A stretch of DNA of 64,000 nt from positions 4,340,001 to 4,404,000 of the forward strand of contig NZ_AP022582.1 in the NCBI RefSeq assembly GCF_010731595.1. Reading direction: 5' to 3'. The notes beneath the pieces were generated by a model that was not told where the DNA came from, ran no database searches, and worked only from the letters and a program-made list of their open reading frames with translations. How positions within the stretch are numbered: the first letter of the stretch is position 1; the number at the start of each line of letters is the position of its first letter. The stretch comes from Mycobacterium seoulense. Its GTDB lineage: Bacteria; Actinomycetota; Actinomycetes; Mycobacteriales; Mycobacteriaceae. Made by a program: the position numbers and the translations under genes. Shown here piece after piece: positions 35,466-44,504 of the stretch.

Positions 35466-35494
35466 ACTTACAAACAGGCTGTCTGTTCGTAAGT
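35466..35494. promoter_or_regulatory. Operator between alpha/beta-hydrolase and TetR genes
   Basis: Near-perfect 12-bp-arm inverted repeat, ACTTACaAACAG (35466-35477) and CTGTTcGTAAGT (35483-35494), with 5-bp spacer and one mismatched pair. It lies 21 bp before the hydrolase ATG and 14 bp before the TetR ATG. Autoregulation and control of the hydrolase-SDR pair by the TetR are inferred. Confidence 0.65.
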
Positions 35495-35508
35495 TACCAA
35501 CAGGTTGT

Positions 35509-36123
35509 ATGGAAATCAAGAGACGGACCCAGGAAGAGCGCTCCGCGGCAACCCGCGTTGCGCTGATCGCGGCCGCCCGCCAGCTGTGGGGCCGTCGGGG
35601 CTATGCCGAGGTGGGGACGCCGGAGATCGCGACCGCCGCGGGGGTGACGCGCGGCGCGATGTACCACCAATTCGCGGACAAGGCAACGCTTTTCCGCGAG
35701 GTCGTGGAGGCCGTGGAGCAGGACGTGATGGCGCGGATGGGCACGTTGGTGGCCGGGTCGGGGGCAACCACGCCGGCGGATGCGATCCGTGCCGCGGTCG
35801 ACGCGTGGCTGGAGGTCTCCGGCGATCCCGAGGTTCGCCAGCTGATGTTGCTGGACGCCCCCAGCGTGCTGGGCTGGGCCGGTTTTCGCGACGTCGCCCA
35901 GCGGTACAGCCTGGGCATGACCGAACAGCTGATCACCGAGGCCATCCGCGCCGGCCAGCTGCCCAAGCAACCGGTGCGGCCGTTGGCGCACGTGCTGATC
36001 GGTGCGCTCGACGAGGCGGCCATGCTCATCGCCACCGCCGAGGATCCGAAACGCATGCGCCGGGAGACCCGGCAGGTGCTGCATCGGCTGATCGACGGGA
36101 TGCTGAACGAACCCGCGCGCTGA
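35509..36123 (+). CDS. TetR/AcrR-family transcriptional regulator
   Basis: About 204 residues from ATG 35509 (MEIKRRTQEERSAATRVAL); the upstream part of the frame covers the operator and is not protein-like. The helix-turn-helix is VGTPEIATAAGVTRGAMYHQFADKATLF, with a C-terminal domain similar to mycobacterial TetR_C proteins (LLDAPSVLGWAGFRDVAQRYSLG). It is divergent from the alpha/beta-hydrolase/SDR unit. Confidence 0.93.
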   Translation: MEIKRRTQEERSAATRVALIAAARQLWGRRGYAEVGTPEIATAAGVTRGAMYHQFADKATLFREVVEAVEQDVMARMGTLVAGSGATTPADAIRAAVDAWLEVSGDPEVRQLMLLDAPSVLGWAGFRDVAQRYSLGMTEQLITEAIRAGQLPKQPVRPLAHVLIGALDEAAMLIATAEDPKRMRRETRQVLHRLIDGMLNEPAR

Positions 36124-36162
36124 GACCCTCCAAGGGCTGAGGCCCCGCGACGCACTGTTGCT

Positions 36163-36807
36163 TCAACCTCCGCCGCCATCTCCTCGCTCGCGAACCACGG
36201 CGACGCCCGCGATGACGCCCTGGATGAGCCGGTCGAGGTGGTCGGCGCTTGCGACCGCGGGCTGCCCCGCGACGAACGTCAGCATGATCCCGTTGATCAG
36301 GGCGAGCGTGGCGATCGCCTGGTCTTCGACGAGCGCCGGGTCGGGGGCGCTGCCGTCCGGATGCCAGTGGGCGACGACGTCGCGGGCCAGGGTGTAGAGC
36401 CGCTGCGCGGACTCGTCCAGGGTGGTGGCCAGTTCGGGGTCCCGGCCCGCGAGCAACGCGAGCTCGTAGCGCGCCTTGGCGCGGGTCAGCCACGGTTCGC
36501 TGTTGACGTACATGACGATGCGGGCCAGCCCCGCGGTGCCGGTGAATTGCGCGGCCGGATCCTCGGCGAGCTCGGCCATCCGGGAAAAGTCGGCCACGTC
36601 GAGCTCGGCCACGCGCGCCGCGGCCGCGTGCAGCAGCGCCTTACGGGTCCGGAAGTAGAACGACGCGGTGCCGGCCGGCACGCCGGCGCGATCATCAACC
36701 CGGGGGTGGCTGACGCCGTGAACCCCGTTGGTGCCCAGCAGCTCGATCGCGGCGTCCGCGAGCTGGCGGCGCCGCTCGGGCGCGTTGTGCTTTCTGCGTG
36801 CTGGGAT
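36163..36807 (-). CDS. TetR-family regulator with no standard start codon
   Basis: The DNA-binding part reads PARRKHNAPERRRQLADAAI, then ELLGTNGVHGVSHPRVDDRAGVPAGTASFYFRTRKALL, a normal TetR helix-turn-helix. The only initiator codons in frame lie within or after this domain (GTG 36681). Upstream the frame reaches the TAG stop of the lipase gene after only four codons before the Pro-Ala-Arg-Arg start, and the codon where Met would be expected is ATC (36805-36807). Either ATC is used, translation re-initiates after the lipase stop, or the original ATG was mutated and the gene is silent. Length from ATC (214 residues) is normal for the family. Confidence 0.72.
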   Translation of the reverse strand: MPARRKHNAPERRRQLADAAIELLGTNGVHGVSHPRVDDRAGVPAGTASFYFRTRKALLHAAAARVAELDVADFSRMAELAEDPAAQFTGTAGLARIVMYVNSEPWLTRAKARYELALLAGRDPELATTLDESAQRLYTLARDVVAHWHPDGSAPDPALVEDQAIATLALINGIMLTFVAGQPAVASADHLDRLIQGVIAGVAVVRERGDGGGG

Positions 36808-36816
36808 TGGTCCAGT

Positions 36817-38106
36817 CTAAAACTGGCCGCAGTTGGGTGCCGTCGGTTCTCCGTTGAATCGGGCGGCGATCCACTGCATGGCCGGCTCGCCGTCGACGAG
36901 CATGGGCAACGCGTGGTTGATGATGAGCTTGTTCAGGAACGGTGGTTCCTCGTTGGTCCGGAACTCCACGTCGGCACCCTGGGCGCACCAGTCGCGACCG
37001 AGTTGATTGGCCGCGGTCCACGGCACCAGTGGGTCGTAGTGGTTGCTGTTGATCAGCACCGGCGCGTTGGGTTTGTAGCGCCCGAGCCGCTGGTCCTCGA
37101 ACAGGGTGTTGAACGGCTCCTCGTTGACCAGCTGATTGATGTCTTCGGTGAAGTAGGGCTGGATATGGCGAAACATGAAGTCCAGCAGGGTCTGCCCGAC
37201 GCACTGGCGCGAAACTGATTCGAGCATCGCCAGCCCACGCGGGGTCATCTTGGAACGGATGACGTCGGCGAACTCCGGGTAGGCGGCCATGACGCTGTTG
37301 AGGGCGTACCCGACGACGCCGACCAGGACGCTCCCGTCCGCGTACGGCAACAACTCCTTGAGGTTGGCGGGCGGCGCCCCGGCGTAGGTCCCCACGATAT
37401 GGAGATCGGGCGCGTAGGCCGACGCCAACTCGGCCGCCGACGCGGTCGCGCCCCCGCCCTGCGAGTAGCCCCAAAACGCCACCGGCCCATGGGGATCCAG
37501 CGATGTTCCCGGCAGCTTCATGGCCGCGCGGGCGGCGTCGAGGACCGCCTGCCCCTCGGCCACGCGGCCGACGTAGGTGTGCATGGAGGTGGTGCCGAGG
37601 CCTTCGTAGTCGGTCATCACGATCGCGAAACCGCGGGCGACCATCGTCGCGACGAACAGTTCCTCGTAGTTGAACATGATGTCCCACCCGCCCGAATAGT
37701 GGATGCCCTGGTTGAACATTCGCGACGGGGCGCACTGGTTGCCCTGGCCTTGGGTGCCCGGTGCGTAACTGATCAAGGGCCGCGGCCCGCGGCCCGGCCA
37801 GTCGTTGTAGGGCTCGAAGTAGGTGCCGGTGACCGCGATCGGGTTGCCCCGGGTATCGGTGCTGCGGTACATGATTCGCGTGCCGGTGGCCATGATCGCG
37901 CCCAGCTGGCCCGATGGCTCCAGCACCAGTCGGGACGGTTCGGTGCGGATCAGATCGCCCGGCTGGCCGGGCGGCAAGGGGTCGGGCGGCGTGTAGAACT
38001 CCGCGTACTGCGGTTCGTCCCCGCCATCGGCGCGGGCGATGCCCGGGCCGACGAGCGTGGCGAGGATGACCAGCAGCACGGCGAAAGCTCCCCCAACCCG
38101 GCGCAT
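36817..38106 (-). CDS. Secreted lipase (LIP family, serine hydrolase)
   Basis: About 429 residues from ATG 38106 (a GTG at 38133 is an alternative). The N-terminus RRVGGAFAVLLVILATLVGP, ending ARADG, is a signal peptide. The nucleophile elbow is GYSQGGGATASAAEL. Other conserved parts are YAPGTQGQGNQCAPSRMF, MTDYEGLGT and LINSNHYDPLVPW, as in the secretory triacylglycerol lipase family of actinobacteria. It ends with TAG, and the TetR gene follows in the same frame 9 bp later. An 18-bp palindrome lies about 40 bp upstream. Confidence 0.88.
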   Translation of the reverse strand: MRRVGGAFAVLLVILATLVGPGIARADGGDEPQYAEFYTPPDPLPPGQPGDLIRTEPSRLVLEPSGQLGAIMATGTRIMYRSTDTRGNPIAVTGTYFEPYNDWPGRGPRPLISYAPGTQGQGNQCAPSRMFNQGIHYSGGWDIMFNYEELFVATMVARGFAIVMTDYEGLGTTSMHTYVGRVAEGQAVLDAARAAMKLPGTSLDPHGPVAFWGYSQGGGATASAAELASAYAPDLHIVGTYAGAPPANLKELLPYADGSVLVGVVGYALNSVMAAYPEFADVIRSKMTPRGLAMLESVSRQCVGQTLLDFMFRHIQPYFTEDINQLVNEEPFNTLFEDQRLGRYKPNAPVLINSNHYDPLVPWTAANQLGRDWCAQGADVEFRTNEEPPFLNKLIINHALPMLVDGEPAMQWIAARFNGEPTAPNCGQF

Positions 38107-38147
38107 TACGGAACGGTAACAATCGGAGGCCACCGGCGGAAGGGCGT

Positions 38148-38165
38148 TCTCTAAAATTTTAGAGA
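38148..38165. promoter_or_regulatory. 18-bp perfect AT-rich palindrome upstream of the lipase
   Basis: TCTCTAAAATTTTAGAGA is fully self-complementary with no spacer. It stands out in a very GC-rich context and lies between the end of the esterase lipoprotein gene and the start of the lipase gene. An operator for the lipase-TetR unit is the simplest reading. Confidence 0.55.
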
Positions 38166-38176
38166 TTTGCCCCGTC

Positions 38177-39124
38177 CTAACGATGGTGCTGAGCGAAGAA
38201 CCGCCAGATCGTGTCGGTGGCGTTCAACGCCGTCGACGGTGCGGGGATGCCCGCGAGCTTCTCGGCAAGGGGGCTGGGCTCGCCGCCCGGCCATTGATGG
38301 CCCGCGCCGGCCACCGAGATCAGCTCGACCGTGCGCCCGTCGGCGCATCCGGCGATCTGTGTCGTCACGTCGCCGGTGGTGCTCGAGGTCGGCGGCCCGC
38401 ACGCGTCGATGGCGCGCCAGGTGGCGTTGACGGACTGCGCGGAAGGGCCGTCGACGCGGGCGGTCCCGTTGACTGTGAACGCCTTTCCCGGTCCGCCGTC
38501 GTAGGGGACCCGATCGTCGGCCGTGCCGTGGACCTGCAGCACCGACGCGGGCCGCGCGCGCGAACAGTCGGTCAGGAGCGTGCCGGCCACCGGTGCGATC
38601 GCGGCGAACAGGTCGGACTGGCAGCCGAGCCGAAGCGCCATCATGGCCCCGTTCGACATGCCGGTGACATAGACGCGCGCCCGATCGATGGGGATCTGTT
38701 GCTCGATGGCGCCGACCATGGTCGTGATGAAGCCGACGTCGTCGGCGTCCACGCGCTGCGGTTCGCCGCAGCACGTCCCGGCGTTCCAGGCGCGGTTGAG
38801 CCCGTCGGGGTACGCGACCAGGAAATGCCCGGCGTCGGCCTCGGCGTCCCAGTGATAGGCCCGCTCGGCCTGCTCGCCGGTGCCGAAGCCGCCGTGCAGC
38901 ATCACCACCAGCGGCGCCGCATCGGTCAATCCCTGGGGTCGGTACAGGTGAAAGGTCCGGCTTGCGCCGCCTGAGCCGACGCTCTGGGTGGACTGACCGA
39001 TCGGGATCGATTGCGCGCCGGGCGTTCCCAGCGCATGGCCGCCGCCGCCCAGGCACCCACCGAGCACGGCGGCCAGGGCGGCGACGAGGCAGAAGCTGAC
39101 GGGCCGCGCGCGTCGGGATCGCAT
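38177..39124 (-). CDS. PHB-depolymerase/feruloyl-esterase-like lipoprotein (LpqC/LpqP-like)
   Basis: A 315-residue protein. The signal sequence FCLVAALAAVLGGCLGG carries a lipobox-like Cys, so lipid anchoring is expected. The esterase core has LVVMLHGGFGTGEQAERAYHWD, the nucleophile region YVTGMSNGAMMALRLGC, the acid loop VLQVHGTADDRVPY and the catalytic His in GAGHQWPGG. It resembles the mycobacterial lipoproteins LpqC and LpqP; which one cannot be decided here. It is divergent from a MarR gene, with a strong palindrome between. Confidence 0.87.
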   Translation of the reverse strand: MRSRRARPVSFCLVAALAAVLGGCLGGGGHALGTPGAQSIPIGQSTQSVGSGGASRTFHLYRPQGLTDAAPLVVMLHGGFGTGEQAERAYHWDAEADAGHFLVAYPDGLNRAWNAGTCCGEPQRVDADDVGFITTMVGAIEQQIPIDRARVYVTGMSNGAMMALRLGCQSDLFAAIAPVAGTLLTDCSRARPASVLQVHGTADDRVPYDGGPGKAFTVNGTARVDGPSAQSVNATWRAIDACGPPTSSTTGDVTTQIAGCADGRTVELISVAGAGHQWPGGEPSPLAEKLAGIPAPSTALNATDTIWRFFAQHHR

Positions 39125-39151
39125 GACGCCATCGTGGCACCCGGCGGTGCG

Positions 39152-39172
39152 ATTGACAAGTTACTTGTCAAT
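39152..39172. promoter_or_regulatory. MarR-type operator, perfect 10-bp arms
   Basis: ATTGACAAGT (39152-39161) and ACTTGTCAAT (39163-39172) with one central base. It lies 27 bp before the MarR ATG and 27 bp before the esterase start, and includes TTGACA that may serve as a -35 element. The layout is typical of MarR autoregulation. Confidence 0.72.
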
Positions 39173-39198
39173 TTTGTCGCAGGTGGCACACTCTCCCC

Positions 39199-39657
39199 AT
39201 GCGACGCCCCGTGCCTCCCGACTGGCAACCCACCGTGCCTGCGCTGGTGAACCTGGTGGCCGCGTCCGGGGCGCCGCGGTTGCGGGCGGCGTTTGCCGCC
39301 GCGGGCCTCGACGGGATCCGCCCGGCGCAAGCGGTCGCCCTCATGCCGCTGGCGGCCGGGGGGCTGCACGCCTCGGATCTGGCCGATCGGCTCCAAGTGA
39401 GCCGCCAGGCGGTGGCCCAGGCGATCACCGGCCTGGAGCGACATGGCTACGTCACCCGGGTGCCCAATCCTCTCGACGCGCGGGCCCGAATCATCGAGCT
39501 GACGCCGCGCGGTCGGCACGCACTGCGGGTAATGCGTTCCAGCGCCGTCGATTTGGAGGGACGCTGGGAGCGGATTTTGGGGCGGCGGCGATTGGCCGAG
39601 CTGCGCGAGACCTTGCAGATGTTGCTCGGCGATCAGGCGGAGTCGGCGGGGGACTGA
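39199..39657 (+). CDS. MarR-family transcriptional regulator
   Basis: A 152-residue protein with the winged helix: LHASDLADRLQVSRQAVAQAITGLERHGYVTRVPNPLDARARIIELTPRG matches recognition helix and wing. Flanking helices form the dimer interface. It is divergent from the esterase lipoprotein gene and probably represses it through the palindrome between them. The ligand is unknown. Confidence 0.92.
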   Translation: MRRPVPPDWQPTVPALVNLVAASGAPRLRAAFAAAGLDGIRPAQAVALMPLAAGGLHASDLADRLQVSRQAVAQAITGLERHGYVTRVPNPLDARARIIELTPRGRHALRVMRSSAVDLEGRWERILGRRRLAELRETLQMLLGDQAESAGD

Positions 39658-39733
39658 CGCCCGCCGAAAATTCCCGTGTCCTCACCGTCGTCGACGGCTT
39701 AGGCTCGACTCAAGACAGTGACAGGAGTCCGCC

Positions 39734-40003
39734 GTGCCCATCTTCATGGTCGAGCGCAACTTTGCCGAGGAATTGGAACCGAGCCTCGAGGCTGCCGACG
39801 GTATCAACCGGATCAACGACCTGGAGGGCGTTCGCTGGATGTATTCGTTCCTGTCGGCGGACAAGCGGAAGACGTACTGCCTCTATGAGGCGCCGTCGCC
39901 GGAGGCCATCAGGTCCGCGGCCGCCCGTGCGGGCCTGCCCGCCGACACCGTCGTCGAAGTGAAAGACCGCCTGATGCCGGACGGGGCGCTGTCCGACATC
40001 TGA
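39734..40003 (+). CDS. DUF4242 (ferredoxin-like fold) small protein
   Basis: An 89-residue protein. MPIFMVERNFAEELEPSLEAADGINRIND, then VRWMYSFLSADKRKTYCLYEAPSPEAIRSAAARAGLP, is the DUF4242 pattern; a Streptomyces relative was described as nickel-binding. It is preceded by a good purine-rich site (GACAGGAG) and lies convergent to the LAL regulator gene, 7 bp away. The role here is unknown. Confidence 0.85.
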   Translation: MPIFMVERNFAEELEPSLEAADGINRINDLEGVRWMYSFLSADKRKTYCLYEAPSPEAIRSAAARAGLPADTVVEVKDRLMPDGALSDI

Positions 40004-40010
40004 CGCGGCG

Positions 40011-42920
40011 TTACCCCAGGAGTTCGTGATCGGCGGCGTACATCGCCGCCTGTGTGCGGTTCGCCGCTCCCGTCTTGATCAGGATGTTGCGCACATGGTT
40101 GGCCGCGGTGTTGGTGCTGATGAACAGGCGTTCGCCGATCGCCCGGTTACTCAACCCCTCAGCGAGCAGCCGCAGCACCTCGACCTCCCGTTCGGTCAGA
40201 CCGTCGGGACCCATGGGAGGCGCGGCGAGCACCGAATCCGCCAGGTCGACGACCCGGGTCTGGCCGATCGCGCCGGCGACGGTCCGTGCTTCGCCGGCGA
40301 GCCGCCGAGCTTCTTCGGTGCGTCCGCACGACGCGGCGAACAACGCGTGCCGGGCCAGCGTCTCGCTGATGTGGACCACCGAGCCCATCCGGCGGTCCAT
40401 CTCGATCGCGGCGGCGAAGTGCCGCTGGGCCGCGGCGCCGTCCCCACAGAGCGCCGCCATTCGGGCCAGATACCGGTCTGCGCTGCCGAACAGCGCGACG
40501 AACTGGCCGGCCACCAAATTCTTCCCGGCATAGCGGGACACGAACGGGCGCAGCGCGTGGACCGCTTCGCGGTTGGAAAGTTCCAATGCCGCCTCCACCA
40601 TGAACACCAGCTCCATCGGCCACTGCGCATCCTCGAGGCGGTCGCCGAGGTTGCGGTTGAGCAGCCGATTCAGCGCGCGGGTCATGCCGTGTTCGCATTG
40701 GAGCTCGGTGTACAGGGCGAGCAGGCCGGGCACCCAGCGGCCCGCGAATGTCTCGCTGCCGTCGATGAACCCGCCGAATCTTTTCAGATCGCCGGTCTCG
40801 CGGCGAATCATGAACATCTGGACCCCATTCGAGCCCTCGGTGTCCTCGGCGCCGAACAAATCCCCCGTGCGCAAGGCGAGATCGGCCCATCGTTCGGCGC
40901 CGGCGAAGTCGCCGCGCAGGTAGGCCAGCGCTTGCTCGATGCAGGCGCCGACGAAACCGAAGGAGGGTTGTCCGCAGGCCTGGGCCGCCCGGCGCATGTC
41001 GGCGGTCGCGGCGGCCAGGCCGTCGGGCCGGCCGGCCAGGTAGCTGACCAGGGCGTGGAAATGTGAAGCCGCGCCCAATGACTCGTAGTCGCGGCGTGCC
41101 AGCGCCATGCCGGACACCTCGGCCGCACGCTCCGCCTGGACCGCACTCATTTCCGGGGTGAGGCCCTGCCACAGGCTCGTCTTCAAGGTGTGCAACAGGA
41201 CCGCCGGGTCGCCGATGGCCCGCGCGCGCTCGATCGCGTCGGCGCCGACCTCGCGGGCCCGTGCCGCCTCGCCCGCGAAGGCCAGCGCTCGACCGAAGCT
41301 GCCGAGCGCCTGCACGTAGCGTGGGTCATCGGCTTGCAGCCCGGACGATTCGAGGGCCGACGCCAGCAAGTCGGCCGCCCTCGAATTCGACTGTCCGGGG
41401 CGCCAATTGGCCTCCTCGTAGCCGACGGCCGCCTCCAACCGCGTCAGCGGGTCGTCCATCGCGCCGATGCGTTCGTAGATAACCCGCGCGAGCGCAAATG
41501 AGGCGCCGCGCACATGGTTGGCGGCGGCGTCGAGGTGCAGCCTGGCCCGCTCGGCGAGGCTGAGCTCGGGAAGCGACGCCGCCCGCTCGAACCACTTCGC
41601 GGCGTCTTCGTAGGCCAGGCTCTGTTCGGCCATCCGGGCCGCCCGGCGCGCGTACTGCAACGCCTTGTCGTGGTAGCCGAGCACGTGCGCGCGCAGGAAA
41701 TGGTTGGCCAGGCGCGGAACGAGCGCGGGGTCCGCGCGTCCCTCGAGGGCCTCGGCGGCGCGCGCGTGCATGACCCGCAGCCGCGAGGCCGCCATCCCGG
41801 CGAGCACCGCCTCGCGGGTCAGCGCGTGCACGAACGCGAACTCACCGTCGGAGTCGTGGACCGCGCGCACCAATCCGACGGCCTCGGCCGAATCGATCGC
41901 CGCCAGCGTCGCGCCGACCTCCGTTTCGCATGTCGAGACGAGCGCCGGCAGGTCGAACGTTTGGCCAAGCACCGCTGCCTGCTCGATGACCGCACGCACA
42001 CCGGCCCCCAGGCCGGCGAGGCGACGGGCGATGGCGTCTCCGATCGACGCGGGGACCGTCTGATGCGTCCCCAATGTCGCCAGGCCGCCGCGGATTTCGA
42101 GGTCGTTGACCAGTTCGGTCAGGAAGAACGGGTTTCCGCCGGTTTTCTCGCGCAGCAGGGCGGCGGCCGTGCGCGCCGACGCCGGGGCCATCTGCTGGGT
42201 GCGCGCCACGAACTCGGCGATCGCCTCGGTGTCCAGGCCCGCCAAATCCAGCCGCCGCACCCCGTCGAACCGGTGCAATTCGGCCAGCCGGGTGGCCAGA
42301 TCGTCGGACCGGTCGGGCTCGGTCGTGCGGAAGGTGATCACGACCAGCATGCGAACGTCGGCACACCCGATCAGGACGTGCTCGAGCAGCGCCAGCGTGG
42401 GGAGCTGCGCCCAGTGCAGGTCGTCGAGGATCAACGCGATCGGGCGATCGACCGCCAGTCGCCGCAGAAAGCCGGTCATCGCGTCGAAGAGGGCCTGCCG
42501 CGCCGGCCCGGCGTCCGCGGCGGGGCCGTCGTCCGGCACATGCCGGCCGACTTGCGGCGACAGTCGCCGCAACTGCGACCCCGCGTCGCTGAGTGGTTCG
42601 GCCATCGAACCCGGCGGACCGGCGATCAGCAGCCGGTCGAGCGCTTCGGCGAAGGGCGCGTAGGGCACATCCTCGTCGGCCGTCGAACTTCCGACGAGCA
42701 CCGCGACGCCGTGGTCGAACAGCGTGCCCGCCACCTCCGCGGCGAGCCGCGTCTTACCGGCCCCCGGCTCGCCGCCGACGAAAACCGCCTGGCGGTTGCC
42801 CCGCTCGACCCGCTCCCAGGCCTGCTCGAACACCGCGAGTTCCGCGCCGCGACCCACCAGCGGGCCGCGGCGACGAGCGATGAGTTCGGCCGGGAGCGGG
42901 GGCGGCACCCACTGCGCCAT
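40011..42920 (-). CDS. LAL-type LuxR-family regulator with AAA ATPase domain
   Basis: A 969-residue regulator. The N-terminal AAA/NTPase domain has Walker A ([13 protein letters not shown], about residues 47-59) and Walker B ([14 protein letters not shown]). A long helical repeat middle region follows, and the C-terminus is a LuxR helix-turn-helix ([36 protein letters not shown]). Such large regulators are usually activators controlled by nucleotide and an inducer. It is divergent from the FAD oxidoreductase gene; a 22-bp palindrome lies in the 159-bp gap. Confidence 0.92.
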   Translation of the reverse strand: MAQWVPPPLPAELIARRRGPLVGRGAELAVFEQAWERVERGNRQAVFVGGEPGAGKTRLAAEVAGTLFDHGVAVLVGSSTADEDVPYAPFAEALDRLLIAGPPGSMAEPLSDAGSQLRRLSPQVGRHVPDDGPAADAGPARQALFDAMTGFLRRLAVDRPIALILDDLHWAQLPTLALLEHVLIGCADVRMLVVITFRTTEPDRSDDLATRLAELHRFDGVRRLDLAGLDTEAIAEFVARTQQMAPASARTAAALLREKTGGNPFFLTELVNDLEIRGGLATLGTHQTVPASIGDAIARRLAGLGAGVRAVIEQAAVLGQTFDLPALVSTCETEVGATLAAIDSAEAVGLVRAVHDSDGEFAFVHALTREAVLAGMAASRLRVMHARAAEALEGRADPALVPRLANHFLRAHVLGYHDKALQYARRAARMAEQSLAYEDAAKWFERAASLPELSLAERARLHLDAAANHVRGASFALARVIYERIGAMDDPLTRLEAAVGYEEANWRPGQSNSRAADLLASALESSGLQADDPRYVQALGSFGRALAFAGEAARAREVGADAIERARAIGDPAVLLHTLKTSLWQGLTPEMSAVQAERAAEVSGMALARRDYESLGAASHFHALVSYLAGRPDGLAAATADMRRAAQACGQPSFGFVGACIEQALAYLRGDFAGAERWADLALRTGDLFGAEDTEGSNGVQMFMIRRETGDLKRFGGFIDGSETFAGRWVPGLLALYTELQCEHGMTRALNRLLNRNLGDRLEDAQWPMELVFMVEAALELSNREAVHALRPFVSRYAGKNLVAGQFVALFGSADRYLARMAALCGDGAAAQRHFAAAIEMDRRMGSVVHISETLARHALFAASCGRTEEARRLAGEARTVAGAIGQTRVVDLADSVLAAPPMGPDGLTEREVEVLRLLAEGLSNRAIGERLFISTNTAANHVRNILIKTGAANRTQAAMYAADHELLG

Positions 42921-42953
42921 GCAAACAAGGTAACCGCGGCAGTGTGGGTGGGT

Positions 42954-42975
42954 CGATAGTCAGATGTGACTATCG
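42954..42975. promoter_or_regulatory. Palindrome between LAL regulator and FAD oxidoreductase genes
   Basis: CGATAGTCA (42954-42962) and TGACTATCG (42967-42975) form perfect 9-bp arms with 4-bp spacer. It lies 34 bp before the LAL start and 104 bp before the oxidoreductase start. It is a candidate binding site of the LAL protein. Confidence 0.6.
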
Positions 42976-43079
42976 TGGAAGGCCTCGGAAATGCTCGGTT
43001 GTGGTCATGACGCGCGGCTCACCGGACTCGTAGCGTCGCCATATCAACACCCGCGAGCAAACCCAAGGAGGTGTGGGCG

Positions 43080-44456
43080 ATGAGCCTCACAACCGCAACC
43101 GATGAATTACGGGCCAGGCTCGGCTCGCAGGTAATCCTCCCCGACGACTCCGGTTACGACGAGGCGCGCGCGTTGCACAACGGCATGATCGACAAACGGC
43201 CGGCGGTGATCGTCCGCTGTCAGTCGGCTGCCGACATCGCGGGCGCGCTCGAATTCGCCCGGAGGTCAGGACTTGCGGTCGCCGTCCGCGGGGGCGGCCA
43301 CAACGGTCCCGGATTCGGTTCGGTTGACGGCGGCCTCGTCATCGATTTGTCGCTGATGAACCTCGTCGACGTCGACCCGGGAAGGCGCACCGCCCGGGTA
43401 CAGGGCGGTGCGACGTGGGCACAGGTCGACGCCGCGACGCACGCGTACGGTCTGGCGACGCCGACCGGCATCGTCTCCACCACGGGTGTCGGCGGCCTGA
43501 CCCTCGGCGGCGGCCACGGGTACCTCACCCGCAAGCACGGCCTCACCATCGACAACCTGTTGGAGGCCGAGGTCGTGCTGGCCGACGGCAAGGTGGTGAC
43601 GGCGTCGGAATCCGAGCACCCCGACCTGTTCTGGGCGCTGCGCGGCGGCGGCGGAAACTTCGGCGTCGTCACGTCGTTCACCTTCCGGCTGCACCCGGTC
43701 CACACGGTGATCTGCGGTCCCACCGCCTGGCCCGCCTCGGCCACCGCCGACATCCTCACGTGGTATCGGGATTTCATCCCGGCTCAGGACGAGGATCTCT
43801 ACGGATTCTTCGCGGCCATGACGGTCCCACCGGTGGCGCCGTTCCCCGAGGCGTTCCACCTGCAGAAGGCCTGCGCCGTGGTCTGGTGCTACACGGGCGA
43901 CCCCGCGGGCGCCGAGGAGGCGTTCGCGCCGGTCCGGCAGATGGAGCCCGCCTTCGACGGCCTGGGTGCCGCGCCCTTCCCGGCACTGCAGTCCACCTTC
44001 GACGCCCTGTATCCCAAAGGCCTGCAATGGTATTGGCGCGGCGACTTCTTCCGGACGGTGCCCGACGGCGCGGTGGCCGCCCACGCCCGCTTCAGCGAAC
44101 AACTGCCGACCATGCACTCCACGATGCACCTGTATCCGATCGACGGGGCGGTCCACCGCGTCGGTGCGTCCGAGACGGCATGGGCGTACCGGGATTCCAA
44201 CTTCTCGCAAGTCATCGCCGGAGTCGACCCCGACCCGGCGAACGCAAAACTGTTGAAACGCTGGGCCGTCGACTACTGGGACGCGACCCACCCGTACTCG
44301 GCCGGCGGTGCGTACGTGAACTTCATGATGGACGAGGGCCAGGAGCGGGTCCGGGCGACCTACGGCCCGAATTACCAGCGGCTCACCGAGGTCAAGGCGC
44401 AATACGATCCGAGCAACGTCTTCCGCATCAACCAGAACATCCTGCCGGCGGGCTGA
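43080..44456 (+). CDS. FAD-linked oxidoreductase, berberine-bridge/VAO type
   Basis: About 458 residues from ATG 43080, which follows a strong ribosome site (AAGGAGG); a GTG nine bases earlier is less well placed. The FAD-binding domain has VAVRGGGHNGPGFGSVDGGLVIDLS, whose His is the usual covalent attachment site, and GVGGLTLGGGHGYLTRKHGLTIDN without the second attachment Cys. The C-terminal berberine-like element is YGPNYQRLTEVKAQYDPSNVFRINQNI. It oxidises an alcohol or C-H bond of an unknown substrate. Control by the divergent LAL regulator is likely. Confidence 0.92.
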   Translation: MSLTTATDELRARLGSQVILPDDSGYDEARALHNGMIDKRPAVIVRCQSAADIAGALEFARRSGLAVAVRGGGHNGPGFGSVDGGLVIDLSLMNLVDVDPGRRTARVQGGATWAQVDAATHAYGLATPTGIVSTTGVGGLTLGGGHGYLTRKHGLTIDNLLEAEVVLADGKVVTASESEHPDLFWALRGGGGNFGVVTSFTFRLHPVHTVICGPTAWPASATADILTWYRDFIPAQDEDLYGFFAAMTVPPVAPFPEAFHLQKACAVVWCYTGDPAGAEEAFAPVRQMEPAFDGLGAAPFPALQSTFDALYPKGLQWYWRGDFFRTVPDGAVAAHARFSEQLPTMHSTMHLYPIDGAVHRVGASETAWAYRDSNFSQVIAGVDPDPANAKLLKRWAVDYWDATHPYSAGGAYVNFMMDEGQERVRATYGPNYQRLTEVKAQYDPSNVFRINQNILPAG

Positions 44457-44504
44457 CGGGGCATACTGTGTGCTCGGGGCGCTTTACGCAGAAGGGCACG
44501 CTTC

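Noticed and set aside
43071..43082. GTG 43071 as start of the FAD oxidoreductase
   Set aside because: It overlaps the ribosome site; ATG 43080 has correct spacing from AAGGAGG.
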